In this document: positions 26,872 to 34,826 of the stretch, in pieces
How the letters are laid out: the number at the start of each line of letters is the position of its first letter
How positions within the stretch are numbered: position 1 is the first letter of the stretch
NCBI GenBank assembly: GCA_037044975.1
Contig: JBAOIL010000037.1
Coordinates: 124,001-188,000 of the forward strand
Direction: 5' to 3'
Source: JADLHS01 sp020848635
GTDB lineage: Bacteria > Verrucomicrobiota > Verrucomicrobiia > Limisphaerales > JADLHS01
DNA: 64,000 nt
Position numbers and translations under genes: made by a program
The notes under the pieces: generated by a model
What the model was told of the DNA's origin: nothing
The model's input: only the letters and a program-made list of their open reading frames with translations
The model's database searches: none

Positions 26872-27516
26872 GCCTTTCCTTTCCACTCCCGGCGCTCTCA
26901 CAAAACAACTGGAGATGTCACCTTGAATGAGGTCTGCGCCCGCACTCCGGAGAAACGAGACGAAGGATAAGCCGAGAGCCTCTGTGCGCTCTTTCAGGTC
27001 AGCCGGCCCAACCCCATAAAGGTCTTGGTCAGGCTTTCGACGCCCTCTTCGCCATGACTCGGTGTGGGCAGGACCACCGTGGTTGAACCACACCCAGATG
27101 TGCCAATCGTTCATGTCTCGCCCCGCCATGTCAGTAGCCTGTCCTGTATGCCACTCCACCGACTCGATTCTGTCAATGCGAATGGACTTCTGAACAAACC
27201 GACGGCTGAACAACTGAAATCCGAAACGAATGCAATTGGGCTGCGCCTCGGCGGGACTCCACTCGGCATAACGCCTGCCAAACAAGTCGCCCATCAGGCT
27301 GATAAGGAATGGGCGCATCCCTCCCTCTCGTCGGGAGCTAGACCAGATAATCGTCGCGACGAACGCGAGCCAGATGAAAGAGGCAATCAGCCCAACACCA
27401 GTACACAGGTTGACGATGGCGAGTAGAGCGAAGGAGGCGACGATCACAGTGATCACAAACTGGATGACGACCTCAGATCGTGACTTCGGAATCGGCAGCT
27501 CGTGGTATGACATCAT
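26761..27516 (-). CDS. Two-pass membrane protein (cassette gene reading into its attC)
   Basis: About 251 residues from ATG 27516. An N-terminal helical hairpin (VVIQFVITVIVASFALLAIVNL and GVGLIASFIWLAFVATIIW) precedes a soluble part with IRFGFQLFSRRFVQKSIRIDRIESVEW and WHIWVWFNHGG. This resembles proteins with a PH-like or DUF-type domain after two membrane helices. The frame continues through almost the whole attC site, which encodes the last 40 or so residues (rich in Pro and Ser), and stops at 26761 next to the far core. A frame shift near 26900 that hides a normal stop is possible. Confidence 0.68.
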   Translation of the reverse strand: MMSYHELPIPKSRSEVVIQFVITVIVASFALLAIVNLCTGVGLIASFIWLAFVATIIWSSSRREGGMRPFLISLMGDLFGRRYAEWSPAEAQPNCIRFGFQLFSRRFVQKSIRIDRIESVEWHTGQATDMAGRDMNDWHIWVWFNHGGPAHTESWRRGRRKPDQDLYGVGPADLKERTEALGLSFVSFLRSAGADLIQGDISSCFVRAPGVERKGIQQDAPPNSRPPSQLPSSPENRSSDSLRTSSAGGCG

Positions 27517-27540
27517 TGTTATCGCCAAGTATGCTCGCGC

Positions 27541-27631
27541 ATCCAACGTCCCAGATCAGTGACCCGGCGGCACTGATCTTCGATGCCAACCAGAGTGTAA
27601 TCGCCGGGATCACTGAATCTGGCTTGTTAGG
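27541..27631 (-). repeat. attC site of the cassette at 27643-28098
   Basis: Cores ATCCAAC (27541-27547) and GTTAGGC (27625-27631) match consensus. Arms CCCAGATCAGTGACCCGGCG and CGCCGGGATCACTGaATCTGG pair with a single extrahelical base. Confidence 0.88.
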
Positions 27632-27642
27632 CAACGGCATAC

Positions 27643-28098
27643 TCATTTCTTATCCTTCTTTGGTGGCAAGCTTAGTGACAGCGCCTCAATCGTTAGCACG
27701 TCCTTGACCTTTCGCGCCCTGCAAGAAGCGTCCTTGAACTGCTCGGTTGCTATGACCTTGCCACCGCGAATCTGCGAAATCGTGATCTCGTTCCGGGTAG
27801 TGCAACGGTCGAAGGTGTTGGTGCGGTAAAACGCCAATAAAATATCCAGTCCTGCGAGTTCCTTAACCGTAAGCTCTTTGCCGAGATTGCCCATCACAAC
27901 GGCGACCGAACCGTTGGTTGACGTGAATGTCAGTACGTCGGTGTAGAAATGAAAGCATCCCTCCGAAGTAAACCGCACCTGAAGGGTGTCTCCAGACGTG
28001 AGCTTAGTGAAGCCGTCAATCCCATCGGCTGCCGAAGAATGAACCAGCGAGGACAAGAATGCTGCGAAGAGAATTGGAATGAATCGTGATGTGCGCAT
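27643..28098 (-). CDS. Secreted protein of unknown function (cassette gene)
   Basis: 151 residues from the ATG at 28098 with a signal peptide (MRTSRFIPILFAAFLSSLVHSSAA). Longer readings to 28197 run into the neighbouring attC and are rejected. The mature protein is beta-rich (GDTLQVRFTSEGCFHFYTD, VLTFTSTNGSVAVVM, RNEITISQIRGGKVIATEQF). It has a Cys pair and ends in a Lys-rich tail. Intact, 12 bp from its attC. Confidence 0.73.
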   Translation of the reverse strand: MRTSRFIPILFAAFLSSLVHSSAADGIDGFTKLTSGDTLQVRFTSEGCFHFYTDVLTFTSTNGSVAVVMGNLGKELTVKELAGLDILLAFYRTNTFDRCTTRNEITISQIRGGKVIATEQFKDASCRARKVKDVLTIEALSLSLPPKKDKK

Positions 28099-28103
28099 AC
28101 TTG

Positions 28104-28196
28104 GCCTAACGCTCCGGCTCAGGCAGGCCGGGGCAAAGGTGTTCGATTGCAAACAGAGACGCGATCCCGGCCTTGCCTGCAGCCGGTTTGTTAGCA
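28104..28196 (-). repeat. attC site of the cassette at 28198-28626
   Basis: Cores GCCTAAC (28104-28110) and GTTAGCA (28190-28196, one mismatch to GTTRRRY). Arms CCGGCTcAGGCAGGCCGGG and CCCGGCCTTGCCTGcAGCCGG pair along their length. Confidence 0.86.
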
Positions 28197-28197
28197 T

Positions 28198-28626
28198 TTA
28201 GTTCTTTGGCCATATCACTCTGTTGCTCTTGTCGTTGTAGTGAGCAGTGAATATGAAATTGCTGCCGTCGGCGCGCTGAATCTCGAGGTACGTATGATCC
28301 ATCCCACCCAACCAAAGGTAGCCGACGGTGTTTGAGTCGTAGATGTCGACGCGAAGGATGCCTAACTTCTGCAAATCGGCCGGCACGCTCTGAGCCTCCA
28401 AACTATGCCTTTCCGCGGTTTGTGTTCCATAGTTCTTCAAGAGGGTCTCGGTGCGGGATGTCCACACGGGGACGTCGCTCTCTGTAATGGAGTCCATGTG
28501 CTTTTGGCCGGTCTTCATCTGGACATTCAGGGAGTGCAGAAAACGGATCGCGGGCCAAGCAAAGAAGCCCGCTGCCAATATCAGGAGCAAAGTAACAGCA
28601 GCAGCGAATACGGCAATACGCTTCAT
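28198..28626 (-). CDS. Membrane-anchored protein of unknown function (cassette gene)
   Basis: 142 residues from ATG 28626. One N-terminal membrane anchor (IAVFAAAVTLLLILAAGFFAW) precedes a soluble domain (FLHSLNVQMKTGQKHMDS, TSRTETLLKNYGT, GILRVDIYDSNTVGYLWLGGMDHTYLEIQRADGS, first parts only). The stop codon abuts its attC core and the start codon overlaps the next core (TGCTAAC), so this is a very compact cassette. Intact. Confidence 0.72.
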   Translation of the reverse strand: MKRIAVFAAAVTLLLILAAGFFAWPAIRFLHSLNVQMKTGQKHMDSITESDVPVWTSRTETLLKNYGTQTAERHSLEAQSVPADLQKLGILRVDIYDSNTVGYLWLGGMDHTYLEIQRADGSNFIFTAHYNDKSNRVIWPKN

Positions 28627-28644
28627 GCTAACGATCAAGCTCAG
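28626..28644 (-). repeat. Interrupted attC half-site
   Basis: TGCTAACGATCAAGCTCAG: core TGCTAAC plus one arm. The matching half is not found nearby because an IS110-family element follows at once. Confidence 0.5.
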
Positions 28645-28695
28645 AAGTTCTCTGTGTTGGAACCTTCACTTTGGAGCGTTTTGTTCGCATGGCAA

Positions 28696-29947
28696 TTAAG
28701 CTTCTTTTGGTTGGAGTTGCAAGACCCAGGAGCCGTGCCGTTGCTGGTTCAGGGCGTGCCGGTTTTCATCATACGGTTGGCGCTCCTGCCACATCCGCCA
28801 GAGGATCTTCAGCCAGCGCTGCGCCAGGCAGCGTAACGCACAGGCATGGGACTGGCCTTTGGTCCGGTGCGCCTGGTAATAGGCCTGCGCCCACGCGCAA
28901 ACTTTCCGGCTGCAATCCGCCCACAGATGCACCGTGTGGCGGAAGTGCCGGTCACAATGCCACCGGATCTTCGCGCGCTTGATCTGGCCGCTGCTATAAC
29001 TCACCGGGGCCGTCCCGGCCACGCATTGCACGTTCTGAGCGGCGGGATACTGGTCCCGATCCGAACCGAACTCGCTCAACAGCCGCGGCGCCAGTTTGTC
29101 GCCCGCGCCCGGCAGACTCCCGAACACGTCGTGATCGGGATGCTCGGCAAACCGTTTCTCAATCTCCGCCCGATACGCCGTCAACCGCGCTTCCAACGTC
29201 GTCAAGACCGCCGCCAGACTCAGCGCCAGCAAACTCTTGGCCCGCGTCACCGCTTCGGCTCCGCAGAACTGATCGGCCCGGGCAAAGATTTCCAGCCGCC
29301 GTTTGGCCGTGTCCGGCCGCCACAACTTGTGCGTGTGCAAAAACACCCGCCGCCGATGGACCGTGGCTTGGACCAACTCCTGCGGGGTCGGAAAAGCCTG
29401 CACAAAGGCCCACGTGAACGGCTGCGTCCAGTCATCAAACGCTTCCAGGGCCGCCGGATAATACTCATAGAGCGCCGCCTGCAACTGGTTGACCAACGCC
29501 GTGCGTTGCGTGATCAATTCCACTTCATCCCGGCACAACAACCGCAACTCCGCCACCAGCGGATCCTGCGCACTCAACGCCCGCCACCCATGCCCATCCA
29601 GCCGCAAGGCATCGGCCAGACTCCAGGCATCCACGAAGTCCGTCTTGTTTCCGCTGGGCGCCTGCCGTTTGCGATACTCCTTGGCGGCTTTGGGATGCAC
29701 CGGATACACCGTCACTTGGCTGGCCACCAACTCGGCCACCGCCGCCCCTTGACTGGTTTCCACCGTCACCGCCACCGAGGGATACGGTTGCACGTCGCTT
29801 CCGGAACTCGGCCCAACCGGCCGCGTCATGGGGGAAAACGAAGTCCGCGACGATCGTGCCGGCGCGATCCAGCAGGACGACTTCGTGATGATCCTTGGCC
29901 CAGTCCAGGCCAACGTAGTGGGTATGTTGCGCGAAGGAAGTATTCAT
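28696..29947 (-). CDS. IS110-family transposase (IS110-B), frameshifted
   Basis: About 415 residues. The DEDD RuvC-like domain starts with HYVGLDWAKDHHEVVLLD (first Asp). NKTDFVDAWSLADALRLDG holds the paired Asp. The C-terminal Transposase_20 domain is seen in FGSLPGAGDKLAPRLLSEFG, NVQCVAGTAPVSYSSGQ and CDRHFRHTVHLWADCS. One shift near 29805 separates the first 45 residues from the rest. The ATG at 29947 is supported by the strand order. It is a different subfamily from IS110-A (no close sequence match). A frame repair would make it intact. Confidence 0.85.
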
Positions 29948-30333
29948 CTGTTTTACCTTTCTGCGCATCGTCGGCTGGTCGCGCGTCGTGCTGATATGAT
30001 GACCCTCGCAGGGTGCGGTTCTCTCAGACGTTTGGGACCGAGCCGCCACGCCGGGCGATGTTCTGAGCTGGACCCTCGCAGGGTGAGCGACCGAGGACCG
30101 TCTCCGGCGCGGGGCGATGCGGCCAGAGTCATACTTATCCCCAGCCGCAAATTTTGTCGCGGCAAAGTTATTCACCGGCGGCTGCGGGGAGCTGGTGGAG
30201 CCTCTCCTCGCCCCCGGCTGAATAACTTTGGCGCACATATCAGCGACCGCCGCCGGAAACGCCCGGTCGGCTGCAACAGTCGCGACAAATTACCCGAACC
30301 GTCCGACTGCCCGCGGGGCGGCGGTTAGATGCC
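29948..30333 (-). ncRNA. Noncoding 5' region of IS110-B with twin hairpins, candidate bridge RNA
   Basis: The palindrome GACCCTCGCAGGGT occurs twice, at 30001-30014 and 30071-30084. No gene is present. In the IS110 subgroup the bridge RNA is transcribed upstream of the transposase, so this segment is a candidate. The claim rests on position and hairpins only. Confidence 0.3.
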
Positions 30334-30404
30334 ATGATGGGTTGAACGCGGCGCCACACGGTGCCACGCTGGGAACGTAGTTCCAACAATCAATCATCAC
30401 ATCT

Positions 30405-31553
30405 ATGAAAGAATACATCCTCAAACCCATCATGACCCGCCCGACCCTAAACCTCACGACCACCCTCGACAAGCCCGCAGTGGTGCGCCCCGTGCCGCCC
30501 CGCCAGCCCTTGCCCAAGGCGGTGATTGATCCGACCAAACCCATGCTCAAGCTCGGCCTGGATGTGCATCTGGAATTCATCATGGTCGTCGCGCAGAAGG
30601 ATCACGCCCACCCGCACGCGCCGCGCCAGTTCACGCGCCCGGAACTTGTGGCCCAAGTCCGCCAGTGGGTGGCCGAAGGCTTCCAGGTCTTCGGCGTCGA
30701 GGAAAGTTGCGGCTTTGGCTTCGTGCTCCATCGCGAACTCGTGGCCGCCGGGGCGCAGAGTTTTCTGATCACGCCCATCGCGCTCAACGGCGCCCGCAAG
30801 ACCGACAAGCTCGACGCCCGGGCGTTGTGCCTGCGCCTGTCGCGCTGGCTCGATGGCAACCGGGATGAGCTCGCGCCCATCCGCGTCCCGAGCGAGGCCG
30901 AGCAACGGAAGCGCGAAGGCACGCGGCGGCGGAAGTTCCTCGGGCGGCTGATCCGGATGCTGGGCAACCGCGGGCACGGGCAGGTCGCCGAGTATCAGCA
31001 CCTCCAACTGCCCGGGCGCTGGTGGGGCGCACGCAACTGGAAGAAACTCGAAGCGTTGGACCCGTGGGTGTTGAGCCGGTTGACCGAGTTGCGCGAACTG
31101 ATCCTGGCGCTGGAGCAACAACTCGCCACGCTCGAAGCCGAACTCATCGCCCGCGTCAAAGCGCAGGTCTTGCCCAAAGGCCTGGGGGAAATCACGGTGG
31201 TGACCCTGGACGGCGAAGTCTGCGACTGGGGCCGGTTTCACAACCGCAAACAGATCGGCAGCTACACCGGCTGCTGTCCGGGCGAACACAGCTCCGGCGG
31301 CAAACAGCGCCTGGGGAACATTGACCGGCTGGGCAACGGCCGCGTCCGCTGCCTGCTGGTCGAGGCGGTGTGGCGGCTGTTGCGCTGGCAGCCCCACTGG
31401 GTGGCGGCGCAGAAGCTGAAAAACAAACTGGCCGACGGCGGGGCGCTCAAGAAGAAGACGGTGGTGGCGCTGGCGCGCTTGCTGGCCATTGACCTGTGGC
31501 GCTGGCGCACCGGCCGGGCCACGTTCGCTGATTTGGGCTGGGTAGCGGCGTGA
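30405..31553 (+). CDS. IS110-family transposase (IS110-A2), intact
   Basis: 382 residues. DEDD domain: LGLDVHLEFIMVVAQ (Asp), FGVEESCGF (Glu), NGARKTDKLDARALCL (two Asp). Then a helical region. The Transposase_20 domain follows: GEITVVTLDGEVCDWGRF, IGSYTGCCPGEHSSGGKQ with the conserved Ser of this family, and LGNGRVRCLLVEA. A leading 40 residues (rich in Pro and Thr) precede the catalytic domain, so a later start near MLKLGLDVH is possible. The gene is unbroken, and the truncated sister copy differs by only a few bases, so movement was recent. Confidence 0.9.
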   Translation: MKEYILKPIMTRPTLNLTTTLDKPAVVRPVPPRQPLPKAVIDPTKPMLKLGLDVHLEFIMVVAQKDHAHPHAPRQFTRPELVAQVRQWVAEGFQVFGVEESCGFGFVLHRELVAAGAQSFLITPIALNGARKTDKLDARALCLRLSRWLDGNRDELAPIRVPSEAEQRKREGTRRRKFLGRLIRMLGNRGHGQVAEYQHLQLPGRWWGARNWKKLEALDPWVLSRLTELRELILALEQQLATLEAELIARVKAQVLPKGLGEITVVTLDGEVCDWGRFHNRKQIGSYTGCCPGEHSSGGKQRLGNIDRLGNGRVRCLLVEAVWRLLRWQPHWVAAQKLKNKLADGGALKKKTVVALARLLAIDLWRWRTGRATFADLGWVAA

Positions 31554-32049
31554 AGCCGAGCGCATCAACCATCAACTCGGATAACCTGAAATCGAACTTT
31601 CCTTGAGTCAGCGCGTGAGAGAATTTGCGACCGGGCGGCGGCGGCTCGTAGCTGCAGCTGGTGTGTGCGAACACATCCGTCGGTTAGATGGGGCGCTGCC
31701 CCCGGTCGCCGCCGTCAAGCAAGCACGACACGTTGGGCGTTCCGAAACGGAACTGCTCGGATAGGAGCTGGTGCAGGACGCAATCCGGTCCCCACTCACA
31801 ACGCGGCGACCCGCGGTTCGCAACGCCTCACGCAACGAAGCCAGGAAGCGCACCCAAAGGAAAAATGCTTTTAAGATGAAAAGGTGAGCCGAATCTGAAG
31901 CCAGACGACGCGGGTGGAAAGTTCGTTGGACTCATCGCTGCCGCGCGCGACTCCGCTTCACTCCGTTGCGCTCCGCGCGTTGCACGGCTCACGCCAAAAA
32001 ACTTTAACCCAACCTCTCAACCCGGTTGACAACCCTCATAGGCGCTGCA
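31554..32049 (+). ncRNA. Conserved noncoding tail of IS110-A2, candidate guide RNA
   Basis: From about 31590 it matches 23470-23924. The same 9-bp stem occurs at 31627-31635 with 31701-31709, enclosing the inner hairpins and a GTTAGAT string (31683-31689). Directly after the stop codon (31554-31588) the two copies differ, so the conserved unit begins about 35 bp past the gene. Confidence 0.4.
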
Positions 32050-32190
32050 GCGCTCTGGTTGAACCCAGCCGCTTTGCGGCGGACCTGACGGGCGGTTGAC
32101 GGGGCGAGGCGATTCATCAATTCCGGTGGTGGTGAGTTTTTTTTATTGGCGGCGAGCGTGCATCCGCATCCACGGGCACACTCGCCGCCT
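32050..32190. other. Junction and promoter region before the tyrosine recombinase
   Basis: Contains GGTTGAACCCAGCC (a core-like string), a T-run (32139-32146) and the inverted repeat GGCGGCGAGCGTG / ACACTCGCCGCC that ends just before the ATG at 32191. The left end of the IS91-like element is probably here. Confidence 0.4.
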
Positions 32191-33115
32191 ATGAATAACT
32201 CTACCGTCTCTACCTATCCATCCCTCGCAAAGTTCACGGACTTTGTCCAACTCAAAGATTACCGGCAGCCCACCAAGGACGAGTACGTCCGCTATGTGCG
32301 CAAGCTCGGCGAGCATTACCAGTGCGACCCGGCCACACTGAGCGAGGATCAACTCCGCGCCTACTTCCTGTTCCTGCGCCAGGAGAAGAAGTTCGGCGGG
32401 TCGGCGATGAAGCTGGCCCGCTGTTCCCTGCGCAGTTTCTTTCGCGACTGTCTGCACGTGCCCGACTGGACGGTCTTCGAGGCGGTGCGCATTGCCCCAC
32501 CGCAGACCCTGCCGCTGGTGTTGAGCCGCGAGGAGGTGGCGACGTTGCTCCGGGCGGTGCAGCACCCGCGTTATCGCGCGGTGCTGGGGTTGATTTATCA
32601 CACCGGTCTGCGCGTGGGCGAGGCGGTGCGGATTGAACGGCGCGATTTCCGCGACACGGCCACCGAGCATCCGCGCTTGCATGTCCGGTGTGGGAAGGGC
32701 GGGAAAGATCGCTTCGTGCCGACTGGCCCCAGTGATGGTGCAGGGCCTGCGCGAGTGGTGGAAAACGCACCGGCATCCGAGTTTCCTCTTTCCCGGGCCC
32801 AGTTGCGGCTGGCGCGAGCGTTGCCAGCCCGCCGCCGCCGCCCAGCACGCGACCACGCACCTCTCGGTCTCGGCGGTGCAGAACACGTTTCGGCTGGCGC
32901 GGGCCACGGCGGGCCTGCCGGTCGAAGCCACGGTGCATACGTTGCGCCATTGCTACGCGACGCACCTGCTGGAGGAGGGCGTGAGTTTGCGGTTGATCAG
33001 CCAATATCTCGGGCACGCGTCGCTGGAGACGACGTTGATTTACACGCACCTGACGCCGCTCAACGAGGCGCGCACGCGGGCGGCACTGGCGGTGTTGCAT
33101 CGGGCGGTGGCGTGA
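32191..33115 (+). CDS. Tyrosine recombinase of an IS91-like element (frameshifted)
   Basis: About 308 residues: an N-terminal SAM-like core-binding domain (SLAKFTDFVQLKDYRQPTKDEY), box I TGLRVGEAVRI with catalytic Arg, HTLRHCYATHLLEEG with His and Arg, LGHASLETT and the catalytic Tyr in IYTHLTP. One extra base near 32731 breaks GKGGKDRFVP from LAPVMVQGLREWW. The insert specific to integron integrases between the catalytic boxes is absent, so this is not IntI. Its stop is 10 bp before the IS91-type transposase, the known two-gene arrangement of many IS91 relatives. Confidence 0.85.
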
Positions 33116-33125
33116 GGCCGCGCCG

Positions 33126-34181
33126 ATGTTGCGGGACATTTTAGCGGCGCACTGGCCGGCGTACCGCGCGCGGTTCGGGAAGCTCATCCCGGCGGAGCAA
33201 CCCGCGGCGGTGCGGGCGATTTTGCGCTGCCGCACCCCGGCGCTGGGCGGACAACGCTACCGCTGCGGCTGCGGGCGGGAGCACTACGCCTATCACTCGT
33301 GCAACCATCGCGCCTGTCCGCGCTGCGGGCAGGTCGACGCGGCGGCGTGGCTGGAAGCCCAACGCACGCGCCTGCTGCCGGTGCCGTACTTCCTGGTCAC
33401 GCTCACGGTGCCGGCCGAACTGCGCGAACCGGTCCGTGCGGCCAGGACGTTGTGGTATGGGGCGCTGCTCAAGGCCGGGGCGGGCGCATTGCAGGACCTC
33501 GCGGCCCAGCCCAAACATCTCGGGGCCGAACTCGGGCTCACCGCGGTGTTGCAAACCTGGACGCGGGATCTGCGCTTTCATCCGCACGTGCATCTGCTCG
33601 TGCCCGGCGGCGGACTCACGCCGGATCAACGGCGCTGGGTGCGCGTGCAGGATCGGGAGTTCCTCGTACCGCAGGTCAAGCTGGCGGCGCGGTTCAAGGG
33701 GCGATTGAAAGCGTGGTTGCAGGCGGAGCAACCGGAGTTGTTCCAAGCCGTGCCGGCCAAGGTGTGGTGGATCCAATGGGTGGCGGATGTGCAACCCGTC
33801 GGCTCGGGCGAAGCCGCCCTGAAATATCTGGCGGCGTATCTGTGCCGCCCGCCGTTGCACGAAAGCCAGATTGAAACGTGGAACGCGCAGAGCGTGACGT
33901 TCCGTTACCGTGAGAACGGCGGGACGCCCAAGCGCGGCACGGTGAGCGGGAGCGAGTTTATGCGGCGGGTGTTGCAGCACGTGTTGCCCAAGGGGTTTCA
34001 ACGCGTGCGGCACTACGGGTGGTTGGGCGCGGCGGCCCGGGCCAAGCGCCAACGGATCCGCGCACTGCTGGACTGGCGGGCGCCCGCACTGGTAAGGCCG
34101 TTGCCGCTGCCGCCGCCCCAGTGTCCAGGGTGTGGGCAGGTGATGCGGCTGATCGGGAGCGTCGCGCGCAAGCCGCCGTGA
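33126..34181 (+). CDS. IS91-family transposase (HUH endonuclease)
   Basis: Intact, 351 residues. The N-terminal zinc ribbon reads RYRCGCGREHYAYHSCNHRACPRCG. The HUH motif is in FHPHVHLLVPGGG. The YLAAYLCRPP segment and RYRENGG belong to the core, and a C-terminal CPGCGQVM zinc knuckle closes the protein. These elements move by rolling-circle transposition and can carry neighbouring DNA on one side. Here the element is embedded in an integron array, a setting in which related ISCR elements capture cassettes. Confidence 0.9.
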   Translation: MLRDILAAHWPAYRARFGKLIPAEQPAAVRAILRCRTPALGGQRYRCGCGREHYAYHSCNHRACPRCGQVDAAAWLEAQRTRLLPVPYFLVTLTVPAELREPVRAARTLWYGALLKAGAGALQDLAAQPKHLGAELGLTAVLQTWTRDLRFHPHVHLLVPGGGLTPDQRRWVRVQDREFLVPQVKLAARFKGRLKAWLQAEQPELFQAVPAKVWWIQWVADVQPVGSGEAALKYLAAYLCRPPLHESQIETWNAQSVTFRYRENGGTPKRGTVSGSEFMRRVLQHVLPKGFQRVRHYGWLGAAARAKRQRIRALLDWRAPALVRPLPLPPPQCPGCGQVMRLIGSVARKPP

Positions 34182-34469
34182 AGTTCGCAGCGGCAGTCTC
34201 AACCGGGACGGGGAAGCCGGGCGCCGCACCAAAGCCACGCGGGCGCACCGACGGGTGGGGTGTCGTCACGCCGTGGGAAAAGGGGGAGCGCGCCGGGCTT
34301 TCCCCGCCGACGCCCCGGTTGACGGGACCCAGTCCGGACCCAGGGACGGCGGGAACAAGGGGACACGCGCTGGAACGGTGGCGGTGAGTGCCAGCAACGC
34401 GGGTTGCGTCAGGCACCGAAACGAAAAGCAAAAGGCAAGCGGGACGACTTCAGAAACTTTCCCGGGCGG
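34182..34469. other. 3' flank of the IS91-like element and array-end repeat, copy 2
   Basis: GC-rich DNA without a gene up to about 34390. It is followed by 34400-34469, which matches 21803-21900 (GCAAAAGGCAAG ... CTTCAGAAACTTTCCCGGG). The terminus of the IS91-like element probably lies between 34340 and 34395 (a GGGAACAAGG string at about 34349-34358 is a candidate). Confidence 0.45.
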
Positions 34470-34535
34470 GTTCAACCACGGATTGGAATGACGCTCCGCT
34501 GCGCTCCGGTCATTTCAATCCTTTGGCGATTAGGC
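34470..34535 (-). repeat. attC site with array-end flank (partner of 21900-22000)
   Basis: Left core GTTCAAC (34470-34476), right core ATTAGGC (34529-34535). Arms GGATTGGAATGACG and CGGTCATTTCAATCC pair. The outer bases are the same as in 21900-22000, but the inner arm differs on both sides in step, so pairing is kept. Confidence 0.7.
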
Positions 34536-34826
34536 GTCACTCATCGTCTCATCCCACCAATCTTGTTCTGACTCTGTGCATCAACGAAATGCCAACGTCG
34601 AGAACCAAAGCCGGACATGACCGAACCTACCAACCACCGATGATCTCACCAAGCTGGTCATCTGAATCGCACTCGCTATGCTACATGAGCCAACGGAGAG
34701 TCAATGCCATGACAAAGAGAACGCCACGACGGCCACAAGCCTCAGCCCGAGAAGATCCGCAACGATATAAGCCAGCAGACCGATCAAGACGCGAGCGACA
34801 CGCATAATCGCTGGCGTGCCATGACG
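34536..34826. other. Poorly defined cassette
   Basis: Between two attC sites. The only plausible coding segment is a 34-codon minus-strand frame (34701-34805). The remaining 165 bp next to the left attC show no conserved protein-like reading in any frame. Confidence 0.35.
34701..34805 (-). CDS. Very small membrane peptide, possible cassette gene
   Basis: 34 codons from the ATG at 34805, almost entirely one hydrophobic helix (RVARVLIGLLAYIVADLLGL, then VAVVAFSL). The start lies 22 bp from the next attC core. The cassette extends about 165 bp beyond the stop before its attC, so the protein may be truncated by a shift near 34700. Function unknown. Confidence 0.4.
   Translation of the reverse strand: MRVARVLIGLLAYIVADLLGLRLVAVVAFSLSWH

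Larger units (their letters stand above)
28645..30333 (-). mobile_element. Second IS110-family element (IS110-B), ends approximate
   Basis: Contains a transposase on the minus strand and about 380 bp of noncoding DNA on its 5' side. The left end lies close to the interrupted attC half-site at 28626-28644. On the right a GTTAGAT core-like string (30324-30330) is the last recognisable cassette feature before the next IS. Exact ends were not determined. Confidence 0.65.
30334..32049 (+). mobile_element. IS110-family element, longer copy (IS110-A2)
   Basis: Transposase at 30405-31553 followed by a 490-bp noncoding tail. The tail and nearly all of the gene are shared with 22481-23924. Common sequence ends at GGCGCTGCA (32041-32049). 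The left end is uncertain; 30334 is a working estimate just after a GTTAGAT string. Confidence 0.75.

Noticed and set aside
32191..33115. Tyrosine recombinase as the integrase of the cassette array
   Set aside because: It lacks the extra segment that integron integrases carry between the catalytic boxes, and it sits 10 bp before an IS91 transposase, the known arrangement of IS91-type elements.
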